A DNA stretch of 64,000 nt from positions 186,001 through 250,000 of the forward strand of contig NZ_CP034448.1 in assembly GCF_003952465.1 (NCBI RefSeq). The letters run 5' to 3'. Source of the stretch: Mesorhizobium sp. M1B.F.Ca.ET.045.04.1.1. GTDB taxonomy: Bacteria > Pseudomonadota > Alphaproteobacteria > Rhizobiales > Rhizobiaceae. The notes under the pieces are model-generated. The model was given only the letters and a program-made list of their open reading frames with translations, had not been told where the DNA came from and did no database searches. Positions within the stretch are counted from its first letter, which is position 1. Each line of letters starts with the position of its first letter. This document shows positions 16,222-24,924 of this stretch, piece by piece. The translations under genes and the position numbers were made by a program.

Positions 16222-17013
16222 CTATTTGCCCGGCACCAGCGCCAGCGCCCGGATCGGGCTGCCGGTGCCGTGCTCGATCTTAAGCGGGGCAGCGATCAGG
16301 ATCGCGCCTTTCGGCGGCAGCTGGTCGAGGTTGCAGAGGCTGGCAAGCCCATAGCGGTTGGCCTTGTGCATCAGCGTATGCGCCGGGAATGGCGGCTCCA
16401 TGCCGCCGGCCTTGCCGGCGTCGGTGCCGATCGTCTCTGAGCCCCAGCCCTTGATGTCCTTGCTGATCAGGAACTGGATGGCCTCGGCCGTCGGTCCCGG
16501 TGTATGCGGACCGGTCTCGTTGGCGTTGAGGAACTCGGCTTCCGAGCCGTTGCGCTTGTACCAGTCGGTGCGCATCACCACCCACTCGCCGGGATTGATC
16601 GCGCCGTGCTTGGCTTCCCAGGCCTTGATGTGGTCGACGGTGAGCAGAAAATCGTGATCGGCGGCGGCTTCCTTGGAGCAATCGATGACATTGACCGGGC
16701 CGACGAAATTCTGCGCCGGAATGGTGTCGGTGGCGCCGTCCGGATAGTCCTTGCCGGTGATCCAGTGCTGCGGCGCGTCGAAGTGCGTGCCCGAATGCTC
16801 GCCGAGCTTCAGCCAGTTCCAGGCCCACCACGGACCGTTCTTGTCAAATTTGGAAATGGCGTGGATCTCGATCTTCGGCGTGTCGACGGCGAGTTCCGGC
16901 GGCAGCTTGATCAGCGGCGTGTTGGGCCCAAGCGGCGCCGTCAGGTCGACCACCTTGATGGCGCCCGAAAGCAGCTGGCCGGCGACCTCGCCTAGGAGTT
17001 TTTGCGTATCCAT
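16222..17013 (-). CDS. Cyclase family hydrolase (kynurenine formamidase / isatin hydrolase fold)
   Basis: 263 residues from the ATG at 17013, with GAGGGAAC upstream. The family metal site is visible as HSGTHFDAPQHW at about 93-104, and later conserved parts are GEWVVMRTDWYKRNG and FPAHTLMHKANRYGL. Family members are metal-dependent hydrolases that open N-formylkynurenine, isatin or similar cyclic or amide bonds. The length is between bacterial KynB (about 210) and longer members. It is first in the minus-strand unit, divergent from the CrtI-like gene at 17132. With indolepyruvate oxidoreductase and an aminobenzoyl-CoA-type enzyme nearby, an indole-derived substrate is plausible but unproven. 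Confidence 0.82.
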   Translation of the reverse strand: MDTQKLLGEVAGQLLSGAIKVVDLTAPLGPNTPLIKLPPELAVDTPKIEIHAISKFDKNGPWWAWNWLKLGEHSGTHFDAPQHWITGKDYPDGATDTIPAQNFVGPVNVIDCSKEAAADHDFLLTVDHIKAWEAKHGAINPGEWVVMRTDWYKRNGSEAEFLNANETGPHTPGPTAEAIQFLISKDIKGWGSETIGTDAGKAGGMEPPFPAHTLMHKANRYGLASLCNLDQLPPKGAILIAAPLKIEHGTGSPIRALALVPGK

Positions 17014-17131
17014 TGTCTTCGTTCCCTCTTGTTCGTGACGATCAAGGCTCGTTGCGGCCCTTAATATCCTACTAGACGAAAACATATGCATCTGCAATTA
17101 TCTTTAAGCATAAAGCATTTTGGGGCAGGGC
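17014..17131. promoter_or_regulatory. Divergent promoter region of the catabolic locus
   Basis: These 118 bases separate the cyclase start (minus) from the second CrtI-like gene (plus) and are locally AT-rich between 17058 and 17122. A TATGC...GCATA inverted pair lies at about 17085-17112, with a tandem AAGCAT pair. This is the most likely control point for both arms, but I cannot assign a regulator. Confidence 0.45.
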
Positions 17132-18706
17132 GTGAGCGAGTTCGACGCCATCTTTGTCGGAGCGGGCCACAACAGTCTGGCCTGCGCCGCGCATCTGGCG
17201 CTCAAAGGCTGGAAAATAGCGATTTTCGAACGCGCCCAGACGATCGGCGGCGCGGTCCGGACCGCCGAATACACGCTTCCCGGCTTCCGGCACGATTTCG
17301 GCGCGATGAATCTGAGCCTGTTCGCCGGCTCGGCCTTCCACCGGAAATATGCAAATGAATTGAAAAGCCACGGGCTGGAATTCGCGCCGGTCGCCGACTG
17401 TTTCGCCAGCGCCTTCCCGGATGGCAAATGGTTCGGCGTCAGCAATGATCTCGAAAGGACCGCGTCTCGGCTGGCCGCCTTCTCCACCGCCGATGCCGCC
17501 ACATGGCGCCGGCTGGTCGGCGCCTTCCCAGGTGAGGCCGAACACCTGTTCCGCCTGCTGGGCTCGCCAATGAGCGGCCGCGCGCTTGCCGGCACGGCCT
17601 GGAACCTGTGGCGCAAGAAGGGCATTGCCGGAGCGCTCGATACCGGGCGGCTGTTGCTCTCGTCACCTCGCGCGTGGCTGGAGGAAAATTTCGAGGCGCC
17701 GCATGTCAGGACCACGCTCGCCGCCTGGGGCATGCATCTCGACTTCGCGCCCGACATCGCCGGCGGCGCCGTCTTCCCTTATCTGGAATCGATGGCCAAC
17801 CAGAGCTTCGGCATGGTGCTCGGCAAAGGCGGCGCCGACACCGTCATCCGTGCGCTTGCCGGTATGGTCAAAGCGGCCGGCGGCAAGATCACGACCGGCG
17901 CGGAAGTGTCGGAGATAATGGTTACCGGTGGCCGGGCGACCGGCGTGCGTCTGGCATCCGGCGAAACTCATGTCGCGAGCAAGGCCGTCATTGCCGGCGT
18001 CGCGCCGAAGGCGCTTGCGGGCAAGCTGCTGCCTGATGGCTCCGGCGACGCCGGTTTCGACGCCGCGATGAAGAAATTCCGCCATGCGCCGGGCACGATG
18101 ATGATCCACCTGGCGCTGGACGTCCTGCCGGACTGGAGCGCCGGCGCCGAGCTTCGCCGGTTCGCCTATGTGCATCTCGCGCCCTCGCTCGACGCCATGT
18201 CGCGCACCTATCAGCAGGCGATCGCCGGGCTGCTGCCCGACCAGCCAGTGCTGGTCGTCGGCCAGCCGACGGCCGTCGACCCGTCGCGAGCGCCCGAAGG
18301 CAAGCATGTGCTGTGGGTGCAGGTGCGCATGCTGCCGGCAGAGATCCTTGGCGACGCCGCCGGCAAGATCGCGCCCGGCTCTTGGGACGCGATCAAGGAC
18401 GCCTATGCCGAGCGCGTGCTCGACATCATCGAAAGCCACGCGCCGGGCCTGCGCAGCAAGATTCTGGGCCGCGCGATCTTCTCGCCGATCGATCTCGAGC
18501 GCGAGAATCCGAACCTCGTCGGCGGCGACCAGATCTGCGGCAGCCACCACCTGGCGCAGAATTTCCTCTTCCGCCCGGCGCGTTCCTTCGCGCGCTGGAA
18601 CACGCCGGTCTCTAACCTCTACCTCACCGGCGCCGCGACATGGCCCGGCGCCGGCACGGGTGCCGGATCGGGCTTCATGCTCGCGCAGCAACTGGGAGGA
18701 CGTTGA
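17132..18706 (+). CDS. CrtI-like FAD-dependent oxidoreductase, second copy
   Basis: 524 residues from the GTG at 17132, which follows GGGGCAGGG; a TTG at 17120 would add four. The FAD fold is DAIFVGAGHNSLACAAHLAL and then IAIFERAQTIGGAVRTAEY. The C-terminus is LYLTGAATWPGAGTGAGSGF. It shares architecture and length with the divergently coded 14352-15923 gene, so the two may act on one substrate, form a heteromer, or be diverged duplicates. It is upstream of an ABC importer and probably co-transcribed with it. Substrate unknown. Confidence 0.82.
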   Translation: MSEFDAIFVGAGHNSLACAAHLALKGWKIAIFERAQTIGGAVRTAEYTLPGFRHDFGAMNLSLFAGSAFHRKYANELKSHGLEFAPVADCFASAFPDGKWFGVSNDLERTASRLAAFSTADAATWRRLVGAFPGEAEHLFRLLGSPMSGRALAGTAWNLWRKKGIAGALDTGRLLLSSPRAWLEENFEAPHVRTTLAAWGMHLDFAPDIAGGAVFPYLESMANQSFGMVLGKGGADTVIRALAGMVKAAGGKITTGAEVSEIMVTGGRATGVRLASGETHVASKAVIAGVAPKALAGKLLPDGSGDAGFDAAMKKFRHAPGTMMIHLALDVLPDWSAGAELRRFAYVHLAPSLDAMSRTYQQAIAGLLPDQPVLVVGQPTAVDPSRAPEGKHVLWVQVRMLPAEILGDAAGKIAPGSWDAIKDAYAERVLDIIESHAPGLRSKILGRAIFSPIDLERENPNLVGGDQICGSHHLAQNFLFRPARSFARWNTPVSNLYLTGAATWPGAGTGAGSGFMLAQQLGGR

Positions 18707-18823
18707 GCCGAAGAATTCCAGGATGGACACGGCGCGGTTGCCCACCAAACCTGAACTACCGACTGAAATACGCCGCGCGGACAATGACAGCCAAAAATGG
18801 GACAACCAACAAGGGGAACGACC

Positions 18824-20350
18824 ATGACCATCAACAGACGCGATTTGCTCGGATATGGCGCCGCAGCGCTTGGCGCGGCAACGCTCGGCCTGCCGAGGGC
18901 AGCAAAGGCTGCGGACGACCTCACCATCGCCTACAACGTCAACCTGCCCTCCTGGGATCCGACGACCGGGCCATCGGCTGTCAATCCGACCATCCAGGGC
19001 CTCTACCAGTCGGTGTTCGACCAGTTCATCCCGCAGAAGCCGGACCTCTCCTTCACGCCCGGCCTGCTCACCGAATGGGGCTGGAACGATGACCGCACCA
19101 AGGTGACGATGACCGTGCGCGACGGCGTGAAATGGCATGACGGCTCGCCCTTCACCGCCGAGGACGTGGTCTGGTCGCTGCAGCGGGCCGGCGACGAGAA
19201 GACCGGCAATCCGATCCAGTTCGTCTGGAAGAACGTCGCCAACTTCAAGATCGACGGCAACAAGATCACCGGCGACGTCGTGCAGTTCGACCCGGTCTAC
19301 TTCAAGTGGATGTCGTTCCTGACCGGCTACATCATGCCGAAGGCCTATTACGAGAAGGTCGGGCCTGACGGCTTCGAGAAGGCGCCGATCGGCACAGGCC
19401 CCTATATGGTCGACAAGTTCGAGCGCAACGCTTTCCTGCGGCTCAAGGCCAACCCGAATTACTGGGGCACCAAGCCGGCCTTCGAGAATGTGACGATCAA
19501 ATTCGTCACCGACGCGGCGAGCCGTGTCGCCGAGATCGAATCCGGCTCCTCGCAGGTGACGCTCGAAATCCCCTATGAGGAATATGACCGGCTGATCGCC
19601 AAGGACGGGCTCGCCGGCTCGATCAAGAATGTTTCCGACATCGGCATGATCTTCTTCAACGACATCGAGGCGATGCTGGACAAGAATGTCCGTCAGGCGG
19701 CCGTCATGGCGGTGGACAAGGAGCTCTTGGTCAAGCGGCTGCTGCGCGGCTATGGCCAGCCGATCTCGACGCTGGAGACGCCGGAATACGCGGCCTTCGA
19801 TGCCTCGATCAAGGTCGAGCACAATCCCGAGAAGGCCAAGGAACTGCTCGCCGCTTCCGGCTATTCGCCCAAGAAACCGGTCAAGTTCACGATACAGACG
19901 ACCAAGGGCTTCAAGCCCAAGGACTATGAGATGATCCAGGCGATCGTCGGCATGTGGCGCAAGGTCGGCATCGAGGCCAATATCGAGGTCTACGAGATCG
20001 CCAAGCATTACGAATTGCGCGCCGCCGACAAGCTGGCGCCGGCCGCCTTCTACAATTGGGGCAACGCCATCGGCGATCCGACCACCTCGACCGGCTTTGC
20101 CATGTACGGCCCGAGCCCGCATTCGGTGTGGGACAGCAAGGACCTGGTCGACAAGATCAACCCGCTTTGGGGCGAGAAGGACGAGGCCAAGCGCATCGCC
20201 GGCTGGAAGGCTGTCGACAAATACATCGCCGAGCAGGCCTATGTGCTGCCGCTGATGCAATATGCACAGCCGATCGTGCACTCGAAGAAGGTCAATGTCG
20301 TGCAGCATGTGTCGGGCGCATTGCTGCCGGCGCTGATGACCCCGGCCTGA
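18824..20350 (+). CDS. ABC transporter substrate-binding protein, peptide/opine type (SBP family 5)
   Basis: 508 residues. The signal has a twin-arginine look (NRRDLLGYGAAALGAATLG) with a cleavage site near AKA. Family-5 features follow: YNVNLPSWDPTTGPSAVNPT, VTMTVRDGVKWHDGSPFTAEDVVWSL and FEKAPIGTGPYMV. It captures a ligand in the periplasm for the permeases and ATPases encoded next. Despite the family name, such proteins also bind opines and other organic compounds. GGGGAACG precedes the ATG at 18824. The palindromic repeat after the gene may keep SBP mRNA more abundant than permease mRNA. Confidence 0.88.
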   Translation: MTINRRDLLGYGAAALGAATLGLPRAAKAADDLTIAYNVNLPSWDPTTGPSAVNPTIQGLYQSVFDQFIPQKPDLSFTPGLLTEWGWNDDRTKVTMTVRDGVKWHDGSPFTAEDVVWSLQRAGDEKTGNPIQFVWKNVANFKIDGNKITGDVVQFDPVYFKWMSFLTGYIMPKAYYEKVGPDGFEKAPIGTGPYMVDKFERNAFLRLKANPNYWGTKPAFENVTIKFVTDAASRVAEIESGSSQVTLEIPYEEYDRLIAKDGLAGSIKNVSDIGMIFFNDIEAMLDKNVRQAAVMAVDKELLVKRLLRGYGQPISTLETPEYAAFDASIKVEHNPEKAKELLAASGYSPKKPVKFTIQTTKGFKPKDYEMIQAIVGMWRKVGIEANIEVYEIAKHYELRAADKLAPAAFYNWGNAIGDPTTSTGFAMYGPSPHSVWDSKDLVDKINPLWGEKDEAKRIAGWKAVDKYIAEQAYVLPLMQYAQPIVHSKKVNVVQHVSGALLPALMTPA

Positions 20351-20404
20351 TGATTGCTGAGGGGTGCGCCTACACAAAGCGCGCACCTTCTCTAACGTCG
20401 CAGG

Positions 20405-20523
20405 CCCCTCATCCGGCCGCTTCGCGGCCACCTTCTCCCCGGTGGGGAGAAGAGACAGGCTCAGCCGTCTGCGACCTCTTCTCCCCTCGGGGAGAAGGTG
20501 GCCCGAAGGGCCGGATGAGGGGG
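20405..20523. repeat. Family B palindromic intergenic repeat, copy 1
   Basis: About 119 bp between the binding-protein and permease genes. The outer arms CCCCTCATCCGGCC and GGCCGGATGAGGGG are inverted, with nested hairpins CTTCTCCCC...GGGGAGAAG. Copies at 27242 and 31331 share the ends. In this position it may act as an mRNA-stabilising hairpin or an attenuator. Confidence 0.8.
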
Positions 20524-20567
20524 CGCCTCGCTTAACGGGTGATTGAAATACGCTAGGCCAGCCACGC

Positions 20568-21575
20568 ATGCTGCTGCAGAGATTCCTCGTTCGTCTGGTG
20601 ACGATGCTGGTCACGCTGTTCGGTGTGGCCGTCGTCGTCTTCGTCGTCATCCGCGTGGCGCCCGGAGATCCGATCGCCATGATGCTGCCGCCCGGCGCCA
20701 GCAATGACGACATCGCGCGGCTGCGCGCGCTCTACGGGCTGGACAAGACAATCGTGCAGCAATTCTTCATCTGGCTCGGCGGCGTGCTGCATGGCGATTT
20801 CGGCACCTCGATCTCGCTGCGCCAGGATGTGCTTGGTTTGGTCTTCAACCGGCTGCCGGCGACGCTGGAGCTCGCAACGGTGGCGCTCTTGATGGCGCTC
20901 ACGATCGGTGTCACCGCAGCGATCTTCGGCGCGCGCTCGCGCGGCACGGCGATCGAGGCCGGCATCGACATCGCCAGCGGCGCGACGCTCTCCATTCCCG
21001 ATTTCCTCTGGGGTCTGGTGCTGATCCTGCTGTTCGGCGTGCTTGTCCCCGTGTTCGACATTTCCGGTCGTGTGTCGCCGCAGCTCGACCTGCCCTTCGC
21101 CACCCAGTTCTACCTCGTCGAGAGCTTGCTTCGGCTGCGCTTCGACCTCACCTGGGACTTGCTCAAGCACATGCTGATGCCGGCCGTGGCCTTGGCGCTG
21201 CCGTTGGCGGCGATCATCGCGCAGCTCCTGAAACAGTCGCTGAAGGAAGTGCTCGACCTCGACTATGTCGTGCTGGCACGAGTGAAGGGCTTTTCCGAGA
21301 CGCAAGTGATCCTGCGCGAGGCGTTGAAGAACGCGGCGCTGCCGACACTGACGCTGGTCGGCGTGCAGTTCACCTTCCTGATCGGCGGCACCGTCATCGT
21401 CGAGCGGCTGTTCTCCTATGAAGGGCTCGGCAACATGGCGATCGACGCCGTCATCAATCGCGACCTGCCGCTGATCCAGGGCATCGTTCTGGTCTTCGCG
21501 CTGCTTTTCGTGCTGATCAACCTTGCCGTCGACATGATGTATGCGCTGCTCAATCCGAGGCTGCGCCATGGATGA
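20568..21575 (+). CDS. ABC transporter permease, DppB/GsiC type
   Basis: 335 residues. The N-terminal helix MLLQRFLVRLVTMLVTLFGV is followed by the family motif VAPGDPIAMMLPPGAS and five further membrane segments. The EAA loop for ATPase contact is seen near YVVLARVKGFSETQVILREAL. It forms half of the inner-membrane channel with the next gene, whose start overlaps the end of this one by 8 bases. Confidence 0.88.
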   Translation: MLLQRFLVRLVTMLVTLFGVAVVVFVVIRVAPGDPIAMMLPPGASNDDIARLRALYGLDKTIVQQFFIWLGGVLHGDFGTSISLRQDVLGLVFNRLPATLELATVALLMALTIGVTAAIFGARSRGTAIEAGIDIASGATLSIPDFLWGLVLILLFGVLVPVFDISGRVSPQLDLPFATQFYLVESLLRLRFDLTWDLLKHMLMPAVALALPLAAIIAQLLKQSLKEVLDLDYVVLARVKGFSETQVILREALKNAALPTLTLVGVQFTFLIGGTVIVERLFSYEGLGNMAIDAVINRDLPLIQGIVLVFALLFVLINLAVDMMYALLNPRLRHG

Positions 21576-22416
21576 GGCCCGCAGCTCACGACGTGGCCTG
21601 AGCCCGCGGCTGTGGCTGGCCGGCGGCTGGCTGCTCGCCGCGCTCGCCGCGGCGATCTTCGCACCGCTGATCGCGCCGCAGGACCCGCTGGCGCAGGACC
21701 TGATGCTGGAGCGCCTGCCGCCCTTCTGGCTGGACGGCGCCGAGCCCGGCTACTGGCTGGGCACCGACAGCCTCGGCCGGGATCTGTTGTCGCGGCTGAT
21801 CTTCGGCGGCCGCATCGCCTTCATCGTCGCCTTCGCTGCAGCGATATCCGCGTGCCTCATCGGCACTACCCTCGGGTTGATCGCCGGCTATTTCGGCGGC
21901 TGGGCCGATCGCATCGTCTCGCGCATCGTCGATGTCTGGATGGCGTTCCCGCCGGTGCTGTTCGCGATCCTTTTGGTCGCCGTGCTGGGAACGGGCCTGA
22001 GTTCGGTCATCATCGCGATCGCCGTCATAGACTGGACGCGCTTCTGCCGGGTGATCCGCGCCGAGGCAATGAGCCAGGCGCGCATGGATTATGTCGAAAG
22101 CGCGCGCATCGCCGGCTATGGCCGCACCGGCATCATGCTGCGCGAAGTGCTGCCCAACGTGCTGCCTTCCGTCGTGGCGCTGCTGTCGCTCGAGATGGGC
22201 ATTGCCGTCATCGTCGAGGCGATCCTCTCCTTCGTCAATCTGTCGATCTCGACCGACGACCCGACCTGGGGCGGCATCATCGCCGAGGGCCGGCTGTCGA
22301 TCCACCAGGCCTGGTGGGTGCTGGTGTTTCCGCTGGTCACGCTGATCCTCACCGTGCTCTCCTTCAGCCAGTTCGGCGAAGGGTTGAAGACGCGCTTCGA
22401 TCCGGTGCTGCGATGA
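21568..22416 (+). CDS. ABC transporter permease, DppC/GsiD type
   Basis: 282 residues from the ATG at 21568, overlapping the upstream permease. Six predicted helices. The DppC-type motif LGTDSLGRDLLSRLIFGGRI appears at about 65-85 and the EAA loop at MDYVESARIAGYGRTGIM. It is the second channel subunit of the importer. It overlaps the following ATPase gene by ATGA. Confidence 0.88.
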   Translation: MDEARSSRRGLSPRLWLAGGWLLAALAAAIFAPLIAPQDPLAQDLMLERLPPFWLDGAEPGYWLGTDSLGRDLLSRLIFGGRIAFIVAFAAAISACLIGTTLGLIAGYFGGWADRIVSRIVDVWMAFPPVLFAILLVAVLGTGLSSVIIAIAVIDWTRFCRVIRAEAMSQARMDYVESARIAGYGRTGIMLREVLPNVLPSVVALLSLEMGIAVIVEAILSFVNLSISTDDPTWGGIIAEGRLSIHQAWWVLVFPLVTLILTVLSFSQFGEGLKTRFDPVLR

Positions 22417-23291
22417 GCGCGTGCCTCGAAATCCGCTGCTTGAGCGCCGTGCTGCCCAACGGCCAGCGTGTGCTGCGCTCGGTCTCGCTTGCCGTACAGC
22501 CGGGCGAGGTCCGCGCGCTGGTCGGCGAGAGCGGCGCCGGCAAGACGATGATCGGCAAGGCGGTGCTCGGCGTTTTGCCGAAAAGCGTGCGCATCGTCGA
22601 AGGCGAGATGCTGATCGAGGGCGAGGATCTCGGCCGCCTCGACGCAAAGGCGCGGCGAACATTGATCGGCGCGCGCACGGCGCTGATCCCGCAGGACCCG
22701 CTCACCGCGCTCAACCCATCGCGCCGCATCGGCCCGCAGACGACCGACCGCTTGGTGCGCATTCTCGGCTGGAGCGGCGAGAGGGCCGGTCAACGCATCC
22801 GCCAACTGCTCGACGAGGTGCAGATCCGCGATCCCGAGCGTGTGCTGAAAAGCTATCCGCACGAGCTTTCCGGAGGCATGCGGCAGCGCGTGCTGATCGC
22901 GGCGGCGTTCGCGGCGGAGCCACGGCTGATCATTGCGGATGAGCCGACGACGGCGCTGGACGTGACCGTGCAGAAGCAGATCCTGCGGCTGATCGCGCAA
23001 TTGCAGCGCGACCACGGCACGGCGATCCTGTTCGTCACCCACGATCTCGGCGTCGTCGCCAAGATCAGCCAAAAAGTGTCGGTGCTTTATGCCGGCAAGG
23101 TGGTCGAGGAAGCCGAGACCGCGGCGCTCTTCGCATTACCGCAGCATCCCTACACGCGGGCGCTGATGCTAGCCACGCCGCGCTACACCGATCCATACGC
23201 ATCGCTGAGGCCGGTGGACGAGACCGTGCTCGCCGGGCTCACGGCTGAGATCGCCGCCGCCGACAAGGCATGGAGGCCGGCCCATGGCTGA
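22413..23291 (+). CDS. ABC transporter ATP-binding protein, DppD type
   Basis: 292 residues. Walker A is GESGAGKT, the signature LSGGMRQRVLIAAAF and Walker [13 protein letters not shown], followed by the switch His in FVTHDLGV. The C-terminal oligopeptide-transporter extension (PYTRALM) is present. It energises import on the cytoplasmic face. The ATG is joined to the previous stop (ATGA) and the gene overlaps the second ATPase gene by 8 bases. Confidence 0.9.
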   Translation: MSACLEIRCLSAVLPNGQRVLRSVSLAVQPGEVRALVGESGAGKTMIGKAVLGVLPKSVRIVEGEMLIEGEDLGRLDAKARRTLIGARTALIPQDPLTALNPSRRIGPQTTDRLVRILGWSGERAGQRIRQLLDEVQIRDPERVLKSYPHELSGGMRQRVLIAAAFAAEPRLIIADEPTTALDVTVQKQILRLIAQLQRDHGTAILFVTHDLGVVAKISQKVSVLYAGKVVEEAETAALFALPQHPYTRALMLATPRYTDPYASLRPVDETVLAGLTAEIAAADKAWRPAHG

Positions 23292-24108
23292 GCCGTTGTT
23301 TTCCGTGCGCGGGCTGAAAGTGGCGCTGCCCGACATGACGCGCAAGCCGCTGGTCGGCCGCGCGCCGCTGGCCGAAATCCTCAAGGGATTGGATTTCGAC
23401 CTGCCTAAGGGATCGGTGACCGGCATCGTCGGCGAATCCGGCTCGGGCAAGTCGACGCTCGGCCGCGCGCTGGTCAGGCTGATCGAGCCGAGCGCCGGCT
23501 CGATCAACTTCGAGGGTCGCGACATCAGCCATCTTTCGGAAGCCGAGCTCAGACCGCTGCGCCGCGACCTGCAGATGATCTTCCAGGATCCGATGTCGTC
23601 GCTCAATCCGCGCCATACGATCTTCAACATCATCGCCGCGCCGCTCAGGCAGAACGGACTTGGCGACAGGCTCAAGGAACGCGTGACGGAAGCCTTGCAG
23701 CGCGTCGGCCTGCCGCAGAATTTCGCCAGCCGCTACCGACACGAGCTGTCCGGCGGGCAACGCCAGCGTGTCGGCATCGCACGGGCACTGGCGCTGTCGC
23801 CGAAATTCGTGCTGGCCGACGAGATCGTCTCCGGCCTCGACGTCTCGACGCAGGCGCAGATCCTGACGCTGCTGGAAAAGCTCGCGGCCGAGATGGGGCT
23901 GACAGTCGCCTTCATCAGCCACGACCTGTCGGTGATCCGGCGGCTCTGCCGGCAGGTCATCGTCATGCGCGAGGGCAGGATCGTCGAGGCGAGCGCCACC
24001 GACGCGCTGTTCGACAACCCGAAGGAGGCCTACACGCGCGACCTGCTCGCCGCCATTCCGCTGCCCGAGATCGACGCGGACTGGTTGCGGCCCAAGGCGC
24101 CGGCATGA
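23284..24108 (+). CDS. ABC transporter ATP-binding protein, DppF type
   Basis: 274 residues. Walker A GESGSGKS, signature LSGGQRQRVGIARAL, and the switch His in FISHDLSV. Walker B reads VLADEIVSGLD, so the usual Pro after the Glu is Ile, but the catalytic Glu is kept. It pairs with the preceding DppD-type protein, completing a five-gene importer at the start of the plus-strand catabolic unit. Confidence 0.9.
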   Translation: MAEPLFSVRGLKVALPDMTRKPLVGRAPLAEILKGLDFDLPKGSVTGIVGESGSGKSTLGRALVRLIEPSAGSINFEGRDISHLSEAELRPLRRDLQMIFQDPMSSLNPRHTIFNIIAAPLRQNGLGDRLKERVTEALQRVGLPQNFASRYRHELSGGQRQRVGIARALALSPKFVLADEIVSGLDVSTQAQILTLLEKLAAEMGLTVAFISHDLSVIRRLCRQVIVMREGRIVEASATDALFDNPKEAYTRDLLAAIPLPEIDADWLRPKAPA

Positions 24109-24187
24109 AGTGAGTTTCGATATCCGCATGCCGACCAGCGGGCCCGGACATGCGCGATGACAAGTCAGCCCGCCAATGGAGGGTGAC

Positions 24188-24787
24188 ATGAAATACGCAA
24201 TCCAGGCGGCGATCTTCGCAGCCACTTTGTTCGGCTCAATGGGAGCGGCCTCGGCCGACTCGATCCCCGGCATGCGCGGGCACGACCATACCGGCGTTAC
24301 CGTGCCCGACATGAAGCAGGCCGTCGATTTCTTCACCAATGTCGTCGGCTGCAAGAAGGCGATGTCGTTCGGCCCGTTCGCCGACGATAAGGGCACCTTC
24401 ATGCAGGACCTGCTCGGCGTCGATCCCAAGGCGGTCATCGAGGAGATCACCCAAATCCGCTGCGGCTATGGATCGAACATCGAACTGTTCAAATACACCG
24501 CGCCCGACCAGAAGGACGCGACACCCAAGAACAGCGACATCGGCGGCTATCACATCGCCTTCTATGTCGACGATGTCGCTGCGGCCAAGGCCTATCTCGA
24601 GGCCAAGGGCGTCAAGACCAGACTGGGCCCGCTGCCGGTCAAGGAAGGCCCGGCCGCCGGCCAGACCATCCTCTATTTCCAGGCGCCTTGGGGCCTGCAG
24701 CTCGAAGCAATCAGCTATCCCGACGGCATGGCCTATGAGAAGGGCGCCGAGACGGTGCTGTGGAGCCCGAAGGATCCTGCCAAGTGA
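24188..24787 (+). CDS. Exported VOC (glyoxalase/bleomycin-resistance fold) family protein
   Basis: 199 residues from the ATG at 24188, behind GGAGGGTGAC. It has a signal peptide (IFAATLFGSMGAASA), which is unusual because most VOC proteins are cytoplasmic. The VOC fold follows: HDHTGVTVPDMKQAVDFFTN, a Glu in SNIELFKY, HIAFYVDDVAAAKAYLEAKG and a final LQLEAISYP. Its His and Glu residues suit a metal site. Its place between the importer and the monooxygenase gene suggests a periplasmic step on, or binding of, the same compound. The reaction is unknown. Confidence 0.8.
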   Translation: MKYAIQAAIFAATLFGSMGAASADSIPGMRGHDHTGVTVPDMKQAVDFFTNVVGCKKAMSFGPFADDKGTFMQDLLGVDPKAVIEEITQIRCGYGSNIELFKYTAPDQKDATPKNSDIGGYHIAFYVDDVAAAKAYLEAKGVKTRLGPLPVKEGPAAGQTILYFQAPWGLQLEAISYPDGMAYEKGAETVLWSPKDPAK

Positions 24788-24829
24788 GCTGAGCCGCGGT
24801 GCGCGCTGGCGATTGTTCAATTATAAAAC

Positions 24830-24841
24830 TTCAAGCTTGAA
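24830..24841. promoter_or_regulatory. 12-bp palindrome upstream of the monooxygenase operon
   Basis: TTCAAGCTTGAA is a perfect palindrome within an AT-rich stretch, 84 bases before the ATG at 24925. It is a good candidate operator for the MarR regulator encoded in the same operon (28183-28647). It is a short site, so chance remains possible. Confidence 0.45.
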
Positions 24842-24924
24842 ATAATTGCCCGCTGGCGCGATACTGACGTCCGGAACCATCGGCCTTGCCGGCGGTTCCG
24901 GATGCGAAGAGGAGATCGCAAGAC

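Noticed and set aside
17663..20713. A 1016-codon open frame on the minus strand
   Set aside because: It runs antisense to the CrtI-like flavoprotein and binding-protein genes, which have clear families, starts and codon use. Long antisense frames are expected in DNA this GC-rich, and its translation shows no domain.
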